Shown here: positions 18,756 through 31,937 of the stretch, piece by piece
Numbering within the stretch: the stretch's first letter is position 1
Layout: every line of letters starts with the position of its first letter
Source: Cycas panzhihuaensis
Lineage: Eukaryota > Cycadophyta
Length of the DNA: 64,000 bases
Direction: 5' to 3'
Assembly: GCA_023213395.1 (NCBI GenBank)
Contig: CM041465.1
Span: 65,975,741-66,039,740 of the forward strand
Made by a program: the position numbers and the translations under genes
The notes under the pieces: model-generated
The model's input: only the letters and a program-made list of their open reading frames with translations
Databases searched by the model: none
What the model was told of the DNA's origin: nothing

Positions 18756-20765
18756 CTATGTCCTGCTCCGCGCCAACCTCGATGTCACCTTGTCTACCAG
18801 TTGACTGTATCGAGCCTAGATATGATCCTGCTCTATCTCCATGATGCGTAGCATCTCGTCCATCCCCTTGAGACACTCCTCTATCACTGCTAGCCAAATA
18901 TGACTACCCATATCCCCTACGGCTCCCCCTTGAGCCTCCAGTACCTGTACTCGACTCTATAGAGCATTCCTCTTAGCTTGGGTGGTGTCTAGCTCTACCT
19001 ATTACCATCCCGCATGTACTTCGTACTCCTGGGACTCTGCTACCTATATGTCTCTCAGCCTTATCAATGGGGTGAATGCTGCTGCATAGCCACCTGCCGA
19101 TCTGGGCTCATCACCTGCCTGGATGGGAGGTTACTCCTATGTGTAGGCTTGAGGGAATATCTCTCATACTACTACCTCTATCAGTCTCTAGATATCTGTT
19201 ATACCTGCAATCCAACATTATGTATTAGTACATGTCTGTATGCATATTAAATCAAAATCAAACTATATATATATCTGGAAATCAAAAGACAACAAGAGAA
19301 GGTTATGTATCATATGGTATGGTTGCTGGCTTCTCTACTCAGGCAACTGCCTTTGCCTCAGGTACTCTACCAGCTATAAGTACCTCCTCCTCCTCAGGTA
19401 CCTCCTCTTCGACTGCCTTAGCAACTGGTCTGTCCCTCCTCTCTACAGCTAGTGAAGTTACCTCTCTGGACCTCCTGACGATTTACAGCCTACGGGCCCA
19501 TGTCACTGGACCCCTGCTCTCCACTGTAGCTCCTGATGGGTTTGCCTCTCTACCTGTAGCCCTTGATGGCCCTGCCTCTCTGCCTGTAGTCCTTGATGGA
19601 CCTACCTCTCCTGTAACTCATGATGGACCAACCCCATCATCTCCATTGCCGCCCTCATCATCTCCTGGGGGCACTCCTTCCTCGCCTGCCTTATTGTCAC
19701 TATCCCACCTCACCGCTCTATATGGATCTACTATGTTATCTATCATGGTGAGGAGGTCTAGCGATGTTGCCTCCACCGAGCGCTCGACATGAGCCTGGTC
19801 CTCAGTCTCTCTAAATCTAGTCTGCCACCTGTGTACCATCGGGGCCCACTCTGAAACAGGGTTTGGTCCCCCTGTCGGTGCCACTGCTCTAAAGTGGTCG
19901 AAGAACTAGCACTGTAGTAACATACTGTATGACAATCCACCTTTCCATGCTGCCCGAATGGCGTCCAACTATGTGACAAAGTTTGCCTCTATGAGGGTAG
20001 CCCAGTCCATCCTCTCTCTTACCTTGCACTGGCGTATCGCATCCATCCATCCTCCCGGTATGTCCCTATAGTTCTGTTTCTGGGATATCCAGAATAAAAT
20101 ACACAACGTGATCAACTTCCTCACATGAGGAATCCCAGACATAACCATACTTAGGAGAGGAATCCCTCACCTCTCCCATATGTCCAAGCCTATGAAAAAT
20201 GTGGCAGCCTCCCTGTGTGCTGCCTCATTACTGGGCAGCGCTCCTAGTGTCACCAACCACCCTATTGCTGGTACCCCCAGTATCCTCCTAACATCTCCTG
20301 GTGTCACTGATAAGTCTCCCACTTAGGGTAAGTGAAAGACATGTCTCCACCTGTCCTAATGGGATGCTATATATACCAATAGTCTCTGGTTTGATGTGTA
20401 CTGAGGTGTCCTTATGACCTTTAGCAGGCCACATCTCAGTAGTATCTACCTGTCCTCCCTCAACATCATCTCCAAGAAACTAAGCATCGCCATGCCTATG
20501 TTTTCGCAGTTATCTACAGCGATCACGACCTACAAAATGCCATGAAACGAGTCATAACTCTGATATATCCTCACCCCTCGTCCTCTGGACAGTCTCTCAG
20601 CCCTAGTCAGTCGAGATTTGGGGACCTTGAGGCCCCTATCCTCTTTTTTTCAACTAGTCTACCTTTGCATCATGCCAAACTTTACGGTACCGTGGAGTTT
20701 GGCCTAGGTCCCACGGTGATCGGTGCCCCGTGGTAAAGATTGCAGTACATTGATCTTGTAGTGGT
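18756..20765 (-). pseudogene. Element B antisense plant-mobile-domain protein gene
   Basis: This is the counterpart of the antisense gene of element A, in the same place and order. Reading leftward: the PMD core near 20430-20230 with VFHLP, VGDLSVTPGDVRRILGVP; a conserved GGPNPVSEWAPMVHRWQTRF block at about 19870-19810; SLDLLTMIDNIVDPYRAVRWD near 19770-19710; a Gly/Asp-rich stretch; and the coiled-coil end with MDEMLRIMEIEQDHI near 18865-18815. The stop TAG at 18756-18758 is at the same place as in A. Several internal stops (for example in the SH.DRW and LP.VGD positions) show it is dead. That conserved blocks fall in the same antisense frame in two diverged copies argues for a real gene. Confidence 0.55.
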
Positions 20766-21744
20766 GCGAGTGTCAGCCCCCCAAAAGGGAGGGGTTTTGC
20801 CTAAAAAACTAAAAAAAAAAATTCTCGTGGGCCACAGCCAGGCCCACTGGGGCCAGGGTTGCCTAATAGCCTAGTCCTACCTCTCTCTGGGTCCAATCTG
20901 GACTCCTGGAGATCTTTTCTGCCCATATGGGGCCAAAAACTACATATAAAAATAATAAAAAGTATTAAATTTTAAACTACGAGATGGGTTGAGATTTCAG
21001 AGATCCATTCACTGGGTCTAGTCGAGCACTCGCCATCTCGTCTCTGTGGTCCCAATGGCTATCTCTTGATTTTGATCTAATGGTCAAATTTCTCCTGGCA
21101 TGTCCCTGAAGTTGGGTGGCACTCTACTGCGTAAGGGAAGGGCTCTGGATTTGTTTGAGAGCCTATGAAAATGAATTCTGTTTTCATCGATTTTCCTTTT
21201 CTATGCGGGGGCCCCGACAAGCACTGTCTCCATTTTCGCTCTCGTGATAGCCCTTTGGATCATTTCTCATCCTGATCACTATTTCCTTCTGGCCCTATTT
21301 TTCGTTGTGCTCCTACAGCCTTCTTTTTGCTCATTCCTTTGGGTGCATTTTTGGCGCCTCACCAATGCATTTCTGTAGGGCCCTTCTGTCTCATTTTGCA
21401 TGCTGCTCCCATGCATGCCCAAGTTTATACTCGTTTGGCTTATTTCACCATCTTGGACTCGTTTTTGTAGCCCATTCCTGCCCTTGGGGTCTTCAAAGGG
21501 AATGCTCCCTTCATCCAGAGTCATTCTTTGCTTTCTTAAGTAACCTTTGGCATCCCAGGGTGCCCTTTTGTCATTCGCTCTCAACCAGTGGTCAGATAGC
21601 CTACTCTTGTCCTTAGGTAGCCTCATTGCTAGGTCCCCCTACCCTTCACGGCCATTTATTGCTTGCCATATGAGCCTCTTTTGCCTTGACTTCTACATTA
21701 TTATACATTTTTTTTTTTCATCGAGACATTTCTTTTCATCGTCT
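20766..21744. other. Element B spacer between antisense PMD gene and second RNase H
   Basis: No gene is recognised. It aligns with 6399-7320 of element A, including the ATGAAAA-rich segment near 21170 and the GGGGGCCCCG block near 21208. A poly-T run of 10 lies at 21708-21717. Confidence 0.45.
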
Positions 21745-22167
21745 ATGACTCTCTTCATCTTTACTAATGGAAGAAGCCACAGTAATCCTGGACCTTCTAC
21801 TGCTGCATGGATTCTTTGTGGCACTTTTGGACATGATTTTCTGTGTTCCAGAATCTTCCTCCTCGAGGCTACCAATAATGAAATCGAGTACACGGCCATT
21901 ATCGAAGCCCTCACTGATGCACTTTGCTTCCACCATGGATCTATTGTTCTTCTTTGTGACTCCTAAGTAGTGGTGTCCCATCTCACCTAGGTTTACCAGG
22001 TGCGATTCCCTCACTTGAGAGCCTTTGCTTCGACCACCAAATCCCTGCTGGCTAACTTCTAGTATGTCGACATCTGACACATCCCTTAGGCCCTCAATGC
22101 TGAGGTAGACAACCTCATTCACCTCATCCTTGAGCATTGCCTTCCTCTTCTTGTTGACCACCCCTGA
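21745..22167 (+). pseudogene. Element B second, detached RNase H ORF
   Basis: This copy has the same 423-base length, ATG to stop, as the ORF at 7321-7743. The opening reads TLFIFTNGRSHSNPGPS, with the first catalytic Asp changed to Asn. The Glu block ATNNEIEYTAIIEAL is intact, unlike in element A, and VLLCDS keeps the next Asp. Five in-frame stops follow (first after LLCDS at 21964). Equal length with no indel in two diverged copies suggests the frame was under selection before decay. It ends 0.41 kb before the polypurine tract. Confidence 0.7.
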
Positions 22168-22578
22168 GACTTGTTGAGTCGCTCTGTCACCCAAGTCTCA
22201 AGCTGTCACACACATCACTTTGCAAATCCATTTGCACTCTAAAAGCTGGCCACTAATGAGGTTAAACTATGGTGACTACTAGGTTTACTCATTTACCTAT
22301 TATGCCTGACATCATCATGCACTTCTCTTTGTATTTTCACAATGGGGGTAGCCCCCTCATCCTTCTTAGCTTCTTGTCGATTCTCGGGTGGCACATAGGC
22401 AGCCCATATGATCTCTCCACCCCTGTCCTCGTATCCACATATTCCACCATGACACTTGCTGGCACCCTTGACTATTGTTACGATCATGATTTATATATGT
22501 ACATACATATGTGCTACTGAAAGTATTGTTGCCAACATTCGCCATCGCACCATGCTTCCGAGCAGTGAGGCTCTCCTG

Positions 22579-22590
22579 CCAAGGGGGCAG
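22579..22590 (+). promoter_or_regulatory. Element B polypurine tract
   Basis: CCAAGGGGGCAG directly precedes the 3' LTR and matches the element A tract at all but one position. Confidence 0.8.
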
Positions 22591-25342
22591 TGTTTCCTGG
22601 CTACTGGGAATGAATACATATAGGTCGACTCAGGTAAGCATAGGTATGCTTCTTCCTTTTCATTTTTTATTGTTTCTTTGGAAAGGTTGATAGAAGTATT
22701 GCCTCATAGCATGATTGACTGCTTCATTTGTATGATCATCGTGCATCCGTTTGGCTTGATCATGTTGCTTATCATATTGTGTGCCTATGACGACCTAGCG
22801 GGACTTACCTTTCCACAAGGTAGGCATCCCTATAGCACTCTATGACCCTTCGTGCTACCTCTACATCGCCTCAAGCCTCATTTGATTTGTATGACCCGTT
22901 CATGCCTTGATTTTGAGCTTTTACCATGACGTTTCTGGGACTTCTAGCCTTTAATACTACTTTTGGCCTTGTTCGCATACCTTCTAGACTATCCCTAGCC
23001 ACCTGGAAAGGAGGGCCAGCCCCTCCCTGGCCTGCCACATCAGCATTTTAGGGCTCCCAGAACTTAGATTATTGCCATTTTGGCTTTCTAGTCCCACACC
23101 ATTGTAAACTTAGTAGTACTACAAAGTTTACCATTGTAACTATTGTAAGTTATTTTTTAAAACTACCATTGCAATTCTCACTTTTTCTATAGAATTGCCA
23201 CGTGGCCTTGCACCCAGCTCAGCCCTACTTACACCCTATTTGCTTGTTTAGGGTTGAGATGGGTATAAATCCTAAAACCATCATCATTTTACCTCTCTTG
23301 GATCTTTTTGCTCTCAAACTCAACTTTCTCCTACTGTAGTTTTCTGCTCTTTTCTTTCTTCCTTCCACAGGTGCATCTGCAGGCCTACGTTTCCTATAGA
23401 TCTAGCCCAAGATCTGCCTGCAATGGCCCTTCTCCATGGTGGGAAGCTCTTCTCCAAGTACTCTCAAGAAAGTTTGATGTGGTTCTCTTCCAAATACGCC
23501 CCAACAAGTGTCTCTTATGGCTACCTTTAGGGAATCCTCCTGCAAACCTTGCATGAACTCTTCTTCTTCACTGGTTATGGGGGTAAACCTGCCCTAGACT
23601 CAACCCAATAGGTACCCTAGATCCTTTTTTCATGGTTTATTATGTGTTATTTCCATGTTAGACTCATTTTCAAGTATGTTTGCTTGCTTTCTTCTTGTTT
23701 GGCTATAGTAAACATTGTTTGCATTGAGTTTAGCCTTGTATCTCTAGGTTTTCACCATTTCTCTGCCAGTTTTCCTCAAGGAAGCAGCAGGAGAAGATCC
23801 ATAAGGTTGGGCAAAGGGAGAAAGGTGGGATCCATCCCACTTAGGCCTACTCCCCAAGGGCAACCCCCTTCCCACCTTTCTTCTCCTGCTCCCATGCTTC
23901 TCTTGGGTTAATTAGGAGAAGGTGAAGCTTAGGCCTGCGCTGGATTATCAGCATGTGTAGCCCTTGCTGTGCTGATTCCAAGCCTGCATGCCTCTCTTTT
24001 GGGCCCCCATAGTGCCCCTAACATTTCTTGACACCCCTTAAAGACCTTGGTTAAGATTTGTATACGAGATTGCTGCCCATAGTAATCCTATTGCCTTGAT
24101 ACCTCTTCAACACTTTGTTATACTTATCCTCATGCTTCTTAGCTATCGTAAGTTACCATTTGTCCTTACCTTGTTGTGCTAAAGGTCTGTGTGGAGAACC
24201 TTAGTGGAGGGTTTAGCCATCTTGAGGCTTCCCTTCTCTCTTTCTTGCTTGGTATGTGTGGTTGCTTGAGGAGAGTTGGAGTTATTTGCAGTAGTAATTT
24301 CTTTAACTTGATATAATGCTTTGACATATACATTGTATATACTTGCATATATATATATATAGCTCTTCTCGCAGCCCCTTCTTGGAAGGGATAAAATTTT
24401 GTGTGTGCAGGTTGAAGTGGTATTTCGTGAAGGTAAAAGATGTCTAGATCTGGGTAAGCTTTACCCTCTTTTTTCCTTTGCTTTATTTGCTTCTTTTTTC
24501 TTCCACTTTTCTTTCATAAAGGGAAGGTAAGGAAGCCCTGCCCTTCATATCAATCTTGGTCACACATTCATCGGTTGGCGACAGGGTGTGCATTGTGCAT
24601 AGGTGAGGTCTTCCGTTGACTGCTACACCTCCCAGGTACGCACTATCTCTCTCTTCACCCCTCCATTTTCCTTTCTTGCTTTTATTTAAAATTTATGCTC
24701 TAGTTTAATAGATCACGTAAAAGCGAAACTTTAATGATATTGATCACTTGCATTTATATGTTGTATGTTTGTCCCATGTAGAAAAAGGACATAATAGGAA
24801 CCCCATTCCTCTTCCTCTTCTTATCCATCCAAACATACCCTTAGATGCATTTCGTTTAGCTTTGTTTACTTGCATGCATAATACTTGTTGTTCTTTTCTC
24901 TTTTGCCTTTGAGTTGCTAAAAGGAGAATGTAGTTTTAACCCCTTTCCCACTCTCTCTCTTGGTTCTATTTGCCTAGGCCAATTAACCAAGGGAGACTTG
25001 CTTATATCATAGTCCCTCGCCTACCTCTTCCACATTTATTTTCCTTCATCATAGGGAAACTCCTTGAGGATTCCTCTTCTTCCCTTCCGACCATCCAAGG
25101 GTGGTAGGACCTTCCTCTCGAGACCATCCAGGCTACCCCCTGTATGCACTCTCTCTTCCGGATTGAGGGCTACTTTAAGGTAGTTGGGTGCCATTCGTAG
25201 GTCTCGAACTCGTATTCCGGCATACGGGCCACCCTGCGTGGTGCTCTCTTTACTTGTAGGTTCTCGCCCATGCCATCAACATCAACTATTGACTACTATC
25301 ATTCCTATATATCATAGTGACTATCTCGTAGATGCGCATCCA
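22591..25342 (+). repeat. Element B 3' LTR (2752 bp)
   Basis: The LTR runs from TGTTTCCTGGCTACTGGG to GATGCGCATCCA. It contains the U3 palindrome GTAAACTT (23104-23111) with AAGTTTAC (23124-23131), a TTTAGGGTT motif followed by TATAAAT at 23264-23270, and the donor-like block GGGAAGGTAAGGAAGCC at 24521. The boundaries are set by the polypurine tract on the left and by the match to the 5' LTR tail on the right. Confidence 0.85.
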
Positions 25343-28028
25343 GTATGTAATTCAATTTTTATGGATAATTATTTATACATGTATACATTATTTTCATGAA
25401 GCATGTAGGTGTAAAATAAGTCCATCATGAAGATGTATGAGAAGAGAAACTATTGCTAGTTGCTTCATTAATATAGGTTGGTCCCTTACAAAAGTGATAA
25501 AGATTTTATAAGACCTGCAATCTCACTTAATTGCATAATTAGCAACAGTAACATAAAATTCTAGTTCATCTTTAATGGCATTTGCAAGTATCCTAATTGA
25601 GGATTAACTATAATAATATAACTATTTTAGTGGCATTTATGAGCATCTTAGATTAAGATTTACTACTAGAATGATGTTGGTACTCCATTAGTAAAGAAAT
25701 TGAAATAGATATCTAATCTATATTAAAAATAAGTGATAAGATGAACGTATCTTTGTAAGGTATGTGATGAATTCAAAAGACATGATAAAAAGGTATGTGG
25801 CATTTATGATGGAATTTAATAACTTTTATTATGAAATGATGAAATATGAAGGCATATTTTAGTTGTACGAGGAAGTGATGGCCTATTAATTGCAGAATAC
25901 ATATTAAAAACCTATTGAGAGAATGAATTTTATGAAAAAAAAATATTTTATTTTAAAAATGATGGTCATTTGTAGAAATGGAACTCCATCCAAGTCTATT
26001 TTATATATACATCCAAGAATCATAAAATATCATTTGTGTCATTTACAACCTGTTCATTCTATTTGACTCTTATTTCTTCACCATTTTAGTCTTTTTGAGA
26101 GGGTTTGCAGATAGATATTTATCTCCTCCCATTTGCGAAACATTTATGTTACTCATTCAATTTCTTCATTATTTCAGTCTATTTTGTTTAGGTTGGCCAT
26201 GTTTCTCACTTATATATTTGAGAGGGTTTGCAGATAGATCTTTATCTCCTCTGTGGATTGTGCCCTACTTCTTACATCTAATCTACAAGTGATGAAGAAT
26301 ATTTTTAAGCCATCCATCTGAATTATACATGCCAAAATATGAAGTGGAAATCTAAGCTACCAAACAAAATTATATAGGACTAGGAAAATTATAGTCTATG
26401 GAAATGAAAATCATAGAGAAATCAAACTAGTCACCAGTGATCTACCAAGCTTCACACTTTGTCACACCTTGCCATACTTGAATGAGCCAAGTAAGGGATG
26501 CGTAGTGGCAGTTAAGGAGAGGTACCAACATCTATAAAAAGAAGGAACATTAAGGGAAAGCTACAAATAACACAAAATGGAGGAAAGATCCTCATCTAAA
26601 TTGAAAAGAACCATCATAACACTAAGATGTAGAGAGATAATTTTTTGATTAAATAAAAAAATTTGCAAAGAGAGAGCCCTTTGTAGAGAAATTAATGCTC
26701 AATGCAAAGATAACAAATATAAGAAGAAGTTCACATCTTAAACATGCAAGCCACCTGTAAAGAATCATGCATGAAGAAATGAAGCTAGTTACTTGTAACA
26801 CATAGAACAAACAAATTAAATAACAAAGAGCTGCCCCAAATTTGCATCACTTATATGATCAATCACATAAATCTATGATGATCAATTTGCCTATAGACAC
26901 ACGAAGTTTACAAATGTAATGTTTTGATGACATAAAAAAAGTATACAAAACTTCCTAAAAATTTAATTATTTTGGATAAATTTTGAGATTTGATTAGCCC
27001 CCAACAGATAAAAAGGTGGTCACATGGAAGAGCATATGCAACTGAGGGCTAAATCACTTAGAGAATAAATTCCAAAATGGAATAAAGTGAATTGAATTAA
27101 TTTTATAAAATCAAAAGTCTAAGCCCATTTCACTTCAACATGAAGTCACATGAGCAACCAATGACCCAAGATAAAGGAGCCAAAGTGATTTCTTAAGGAT
27201 TTATTATTTTTCGATGACATACTAACACTTTTTCTATTATAACTTTTCACTAGAATGTCAAAATTAGGTGTTCTCAATTTCATTGGAAAGAGAACTTTAA
27301 GGCAGTTAAAATGGGTGGACATAAAACACATTTTAAAAATAAAAGATAGGATATTTTAATAAGTAAATTTGATGCAAATGTTTGCAACTTGATAAAAGTT
27401 ATATTTCATGTCCTTTTTTAGATCTGTTTTCATATATTCTATAGTTTTTAAAGGTTCCTAACATGATGATGATGTCATTTCTAGATTTGGATGAAATAAA
27501 AAGATGGTTCCATTTAAGATTTGATAAAAAAGGCTCATTTATGATAATTCCAAGCTTAAAGTTTCGACAGTGGGATATATTTTGTTGGCAAATTGATATA
27601 CATATAAATTTATGCTAAACATGATTTATTCCACCTTGGTATTTTTAAATATTGGTTTAGTGATTGAGGCTCTCACTAAACAAGTGAATAGATCACTTAA
27701 TTGTTTTGCATGATTACCTGATATTATTGATGATTTATGAAATTATGATAAACACCACATGATATTTAATAAATGGACTAGATTAAAGTAGCTGGATATA
27801 GTTGTTTGATGAGTTTAATAGATTCCACCTATTTATAAGATTCTATTCTCATAGTTTATTAGTGACCAAATAGGAAAGTTACTAAAGTGTGCAAGTGATG
27901 AAACACATAGAGAAATCTTGTATGAAAGGGGCAAGTAAAGTTTCATAAGATACTCTTACATAACATAATAAATTGTGTTGTTTTAACTCTTTCTTATACA
28001 AGAGGTGAGATTATTCTATTCTTGTAAC
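25343..28028. other. AT-rich sequence between elements B and C
   Basis: No gene or element is recognised. A short direct repeat, GAGAGGGTTTGCAGATAGAT, occurs at about 26098 and 26223 with similar flanks, suggesting a local duplication of about 125 bp. The right end, GTAAC at 28024-28028, is the target-site duplication of element C. It may be older host DNA or a repeat too decayed for me to identify. Confidence 0.5.
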
Positions 28029-31000
28029 TATTTCTAGCCTATTGGAAATGGATGAGGATATTATTATATAGGTAAGCTCAGGTATATACTCTATCCCTTA
28101 CTTTTACTAGTATTCTTTACAGTCATGTTTTATATGATATTTAAATGGTTGCATAAGTACTTGATTAATCTACTTGCTTAGCTTGCTTATGTAATTTTTT
28201 GCCTATGATGATCAGGACTTCAGTCTAATGGCATTATTGAGCTCCTATAACAATCTCCCTATTAGCAAGAGGTCCCTAATAGACTCTTGTAGTTCCATTT
28301 TGGGTGTGTTCTAGCTCATTTATACTCATATGTTGCATCTTTTCCTCCTTCTTCCTAACTTGTATATCACTCAGTCCATCTGAGGTAATCTATTGGGGAT
28401 TTTGGTGGATGGATGCATCCCATTACTCACACATTATGAGATTTCTTTGTATTTTCATTAGGGTTCATTGCCTAGTATTCATCTACATCTTGACATCTTG
28501 ATTGTCTTCATTCCCATGAGGTTCTCACCTAATTTAATGAGGTTATATATTTTTGTGTGTTGTTAGTCCATAGAACGGACCAAGACTGATTTATAGATCT
28601 CTAGGGAGAAGTTCTAGGAGTCCATCAATGAACTCCCCCTTATTTGATTAATATTTATCAATATTTATTGATTTTAATTAATTTCTATTACTTTATTATC
28701 ACCCTGCTAAGTTTCTTACTTGCCTTGCTCTGATTGTTGCACCCCATAAATATATTCATGGTGCGATTGTTATAATTTTAAATGTAGCCAACTACATCTA
28801 AAACTATATTTAATGCATCCTTAAAGGCTCCTCCTACCTTAAGGTTGTCCCAGATCAAGGCCCAATAGTCATGACGAGTGTTTGAAACTCATAAAACTCA
28901 TTTTTTATTCATCATTCACTCATCTAGCAAGCTACTACTCTCTCTTCTCAAGCTTCCTCAAAGCAGAACATGTGAAATCAAACTTTTGATAGGGAAAAGG
29001 AAGTGGAATAAAGATCTTAAAGGCTGGAGGACCATCCTAAGCTAGTGCTACACTAAGAAACCCCCTTCTTCTCACTTAGCAAGTAAGATTCTCCCCTAAA
29101 GCCTCCTTTCAAAGGCTACAAAGGTTTAAAATCAACAAGTTTCTTCATTCTCGTTAGTGTTCCTTCCTTACAAGTAGGTAAGTCCCATTCATGATTTATT
29201 TTCAATAGAAAGCACAAAGTTTTGCCTTGTTTATCATTATTTATCATGTGTTTTATTTGATCTTTTGGTTTAAGAGTATCAACACACCCTTTTGGTTGAA
29301 TTTTCCTTGAGAATCTTGGAGGAAACTTTCTACCATAGGTTACAAAACCTCTATTAGCCATTGCAACCATTGGTGAAGGGCATGAATAGAACTTTGACTA
29401 GTTAGAGGAGTTTTTGGAAAGGCAAATAGGTTCAAGTTCTAACTTTTGGGCCCCTTTCCATTGGGTAATCCTCTCAAAACACCTCAAAGCATTCCACTTT
29501 GTGGTATGTATACATCCTCCACTAATGCAACATTTTGTAACTATTCTATGAGGTAAATAATCTATAAGTCACCATTGAGATTTTGTATCTCATTTTACTT
29601 TAGATTTTCATACCAAGGAACCCAAAAAATTGGGTGATACCCCTTGCCATTTGGGATACCATTACCTTATAGGGGGCCATGCCATTCTGAGGCACCATCC
29701 TCTCCTCCTTCCTTGTTTTATTTTGCTTCAAGTATGTTGAGATCTTCAAAAGGGTGGTAGAAGTATTTGGTTTTCTTATTATTATAAATAACTAACAAAT
29801 ATATTGAAAATAATTGCATGACTATATTTATAGAACACATATTACTTGTAAGAAGGTTTTCTTATTTTTCTTTGTAGGCTAGAGGCTTGCTCTCACTTGC
29901 AGGGAGGTCTCCATCATAAGGTAACTTTGATTTGTGTTCTAGCATCATAGTTGGTTTATATTTCTACTTTGTTGATTTTATGCTTTCCTCTCATTTCTTT
30001 TTGCAACTTTGTATTTGAATCTAGGGAAGGTAAGGAAGCCCCTTTATGCTCTCAACGGCACATGTTGTAACAAAGGAGATCATGTCACTAATAAGAGGGG
30101 AACGTAGAAGGAAACAACTATGAGGTTGACATTAAACTTTACATTTTGGATGCACCCTTTCTAAACCCATCTTCCTCTTACTTGTCCCTTCCCAAATTTA
30201 TTTATTGATAAATTACAACAAAAGTAAAAAAGTTAATTTACATGTTGTGCATTCTTGGTTTTCTTTTGGAAAAGAATAGACATACATGCATTTGTTTCCT
30301 CTCTTCCTCCATATGAAAAGAGCATAGTAGGAAGAGATCATCTCTTTTATTTATGTATTCATGTTGCATATAAAAGTTAAAGTTACAACATCAATTGAAA
30401 AGTGTTTCCTTTCCTCTTATTGCATTAAAAGAAAAATGTCACATAAATCCCATCCACTTGTTCTCATCTTTGCATATGTGCACACAAATAGAAATGAAAT
30501 AGGAGGAAATAGTGAACACATCCATTTCCTTTACATAGATAGGGAAAGGAAACATTGCATGAACTTCACACCCTTTTATCATTATTATATATGCACATGC
30601 ATGTAGGAACAAAACTAAGGAATGTAGTGTAATTAAATTGAAAATTTCCTTCTTAAATTGAAAAGAAACTTAATCAAGAAGTGATAGTTACAACATTCTC
30701 TCCTTTTTCTTCCTTACATTCCTTGAATGGACCCTCTCAAGTGAAAAGAAAAGGAGAGTGAAAGTGAGTGCTTGTAATTCATAAGATTTGTTAAAACAAA
30801 GATTTTATTGCGAATGAAATAACCTCATTTCACATAACAAACCATACCTTAAAAACAAGAAGAAACATAATGTTACATCTCCTTGTAACCAAGGAAAACT
30901 ACAAACAAAACTTTATATTATAGCCAAAATCCTAAAGGTAATCCTTTAGGTATAAAATAAGCAACTCCAGACCCTAGTTTTATACCTTGTTTCCATCTTA

Positions 31001-31316
31001 CTTACCTATTCTAAAAGGGAACATTTATCACTTCCTTTCCCAATGAGGATAGGAGGGCTTCGCCTAGTCTACTCAGTAAGATAAGGATGCTACTCTTTCA
31101 CTCCTATATGCAACATTCTATCTCAATAACTCACCTCAACTCTTCAAGAGTAGATCAGGTGACACATGTGTTGCATGCCCTTAAATCTGTGTTCTAATAC
31201 ATAGATGCCCTTTGAGGGTGATCTAATCCTCTCTTACACCTTTATACCCTTGTTCATCAACCCTGATATCTAGCTAGAGTGTGTATATCTTAGTTACCCC
31301 TAGAGGCATTGTTCCA
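28029..31316 (+). repeat. Element C 5' LTR (about 3.3 kb)
   Basis: It begins TATTTCTAGCCTATTGGAAA, a decayed form of TGTTTCCTGGCTACTGGGAA, and soon has GGTAAGCTCAGGTAT as in the other LTRs. The donor-like block GGGAAGGTAAGGAAGCC lies at 30024. It ends CATTGTTCCA before the PBS. The right 1718 bp aligns with the 3' LTR remnant. Confidence 0.75.
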
Positions 31317-31317
31317 C

Positions 31318-31335
31318 TAATGACCATATTAGAGA
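31318..31335 (+). promoter_or_regulatory. Element C primer binding site, degenerate
   Basis: TAATGACCATATTAGAGA lies one base after the LTR and lines up with TGGTGACCATATTGGGGA in element G. The changes are G-to-A. Confidence 0.6.
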
Positions 31336-31576
31336 ACTGCTAGTAAGAAAACCTTAGCATCCCTTTAGTTTTCTAGCATTAGCCCCACCTACTTCTTAAT
31401 ACCTTCTTGGTGTGTTGGGTAATTCCAACACTTTACCTTTAAAGTTAATCTTTCCCTTTTGTAGTCCTTTGAGTAGGGCATGAGTGTGATGTTTCTCTCA
31501 TCACTTGTGTGGCCTCCCTTTTATGGAAGGAGAACTTATATATTCTTCTATTATGGAATCCAAACTAGGATCCCCA

Positions 31577-31937
31577 ATGGAAGGATATCCATCTGATTGG
31601 GCATACCACTCATATGCCTCTGACTCTCATCCCTAAACGTATTACTCTCTTTAGGATCTTGTCCAAGAGGGGGAAGATCCCATCTTCTACCATAATGACC
31701 AAACCCATCCTAACTTTCACCCATACTCTATGCATGATGTAGGGGGGTCCTTTTCAATGGATCACTCTCACCCTTGTGAGAGGACCCATGAAGATCATCC
31801 CTCAAGTTTCACCCAATATGAGGAGTCTTCCACCTCATATGAGCAAGTAGTAACTTTGCCCAGTGATGTGGTAGAGGCATTAGGGTAATGCTTCAAAGTA
31901 GAAATCACCCAACCACCTTTTAAGTGGTTGGAACACT
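31577..31937 (+). pseudogene. Element C gag, first part
   Basis: ATGGAAGGATATCC at 31577 starts the MEGYPSDWAYHSY segment that matches gag of B and G, followed by QEGEDPIFYHNDQTHP and a Pro/His/Ser-rich run. Stops are present (TAA near 31635, TAA near 31888). The frame is cut at 31937 by insertion of copia element D and resumes at 39549; the ACACT duplication marks the break. The upstream ATG used in B and G has become GTG here. Confidence 0.65.

Larger units (their letters stand above)
10802..25342 (+). mobile_element. Element B: Tat-like Ty3/gypsy retrotransposon
   Basis: Element B belongs to the same family as A: truncated 5' LTR, PBS, gag, protease, RT, RNase H, integrase, antisense PMD gene, second RNase H, polypurine tract and full 3' LTR. 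The 5' LTR fragment and the matching end of the 3' LTR differ at about 28 of 216 positions by my hand count (about 87% identity), so the insertion is old. The base after the 3' LTR begins GTATG (25343-25347), the presumed right target-site duplication; the left copy is outside the window. All reading frames carry stops. Confidence 0.85.
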
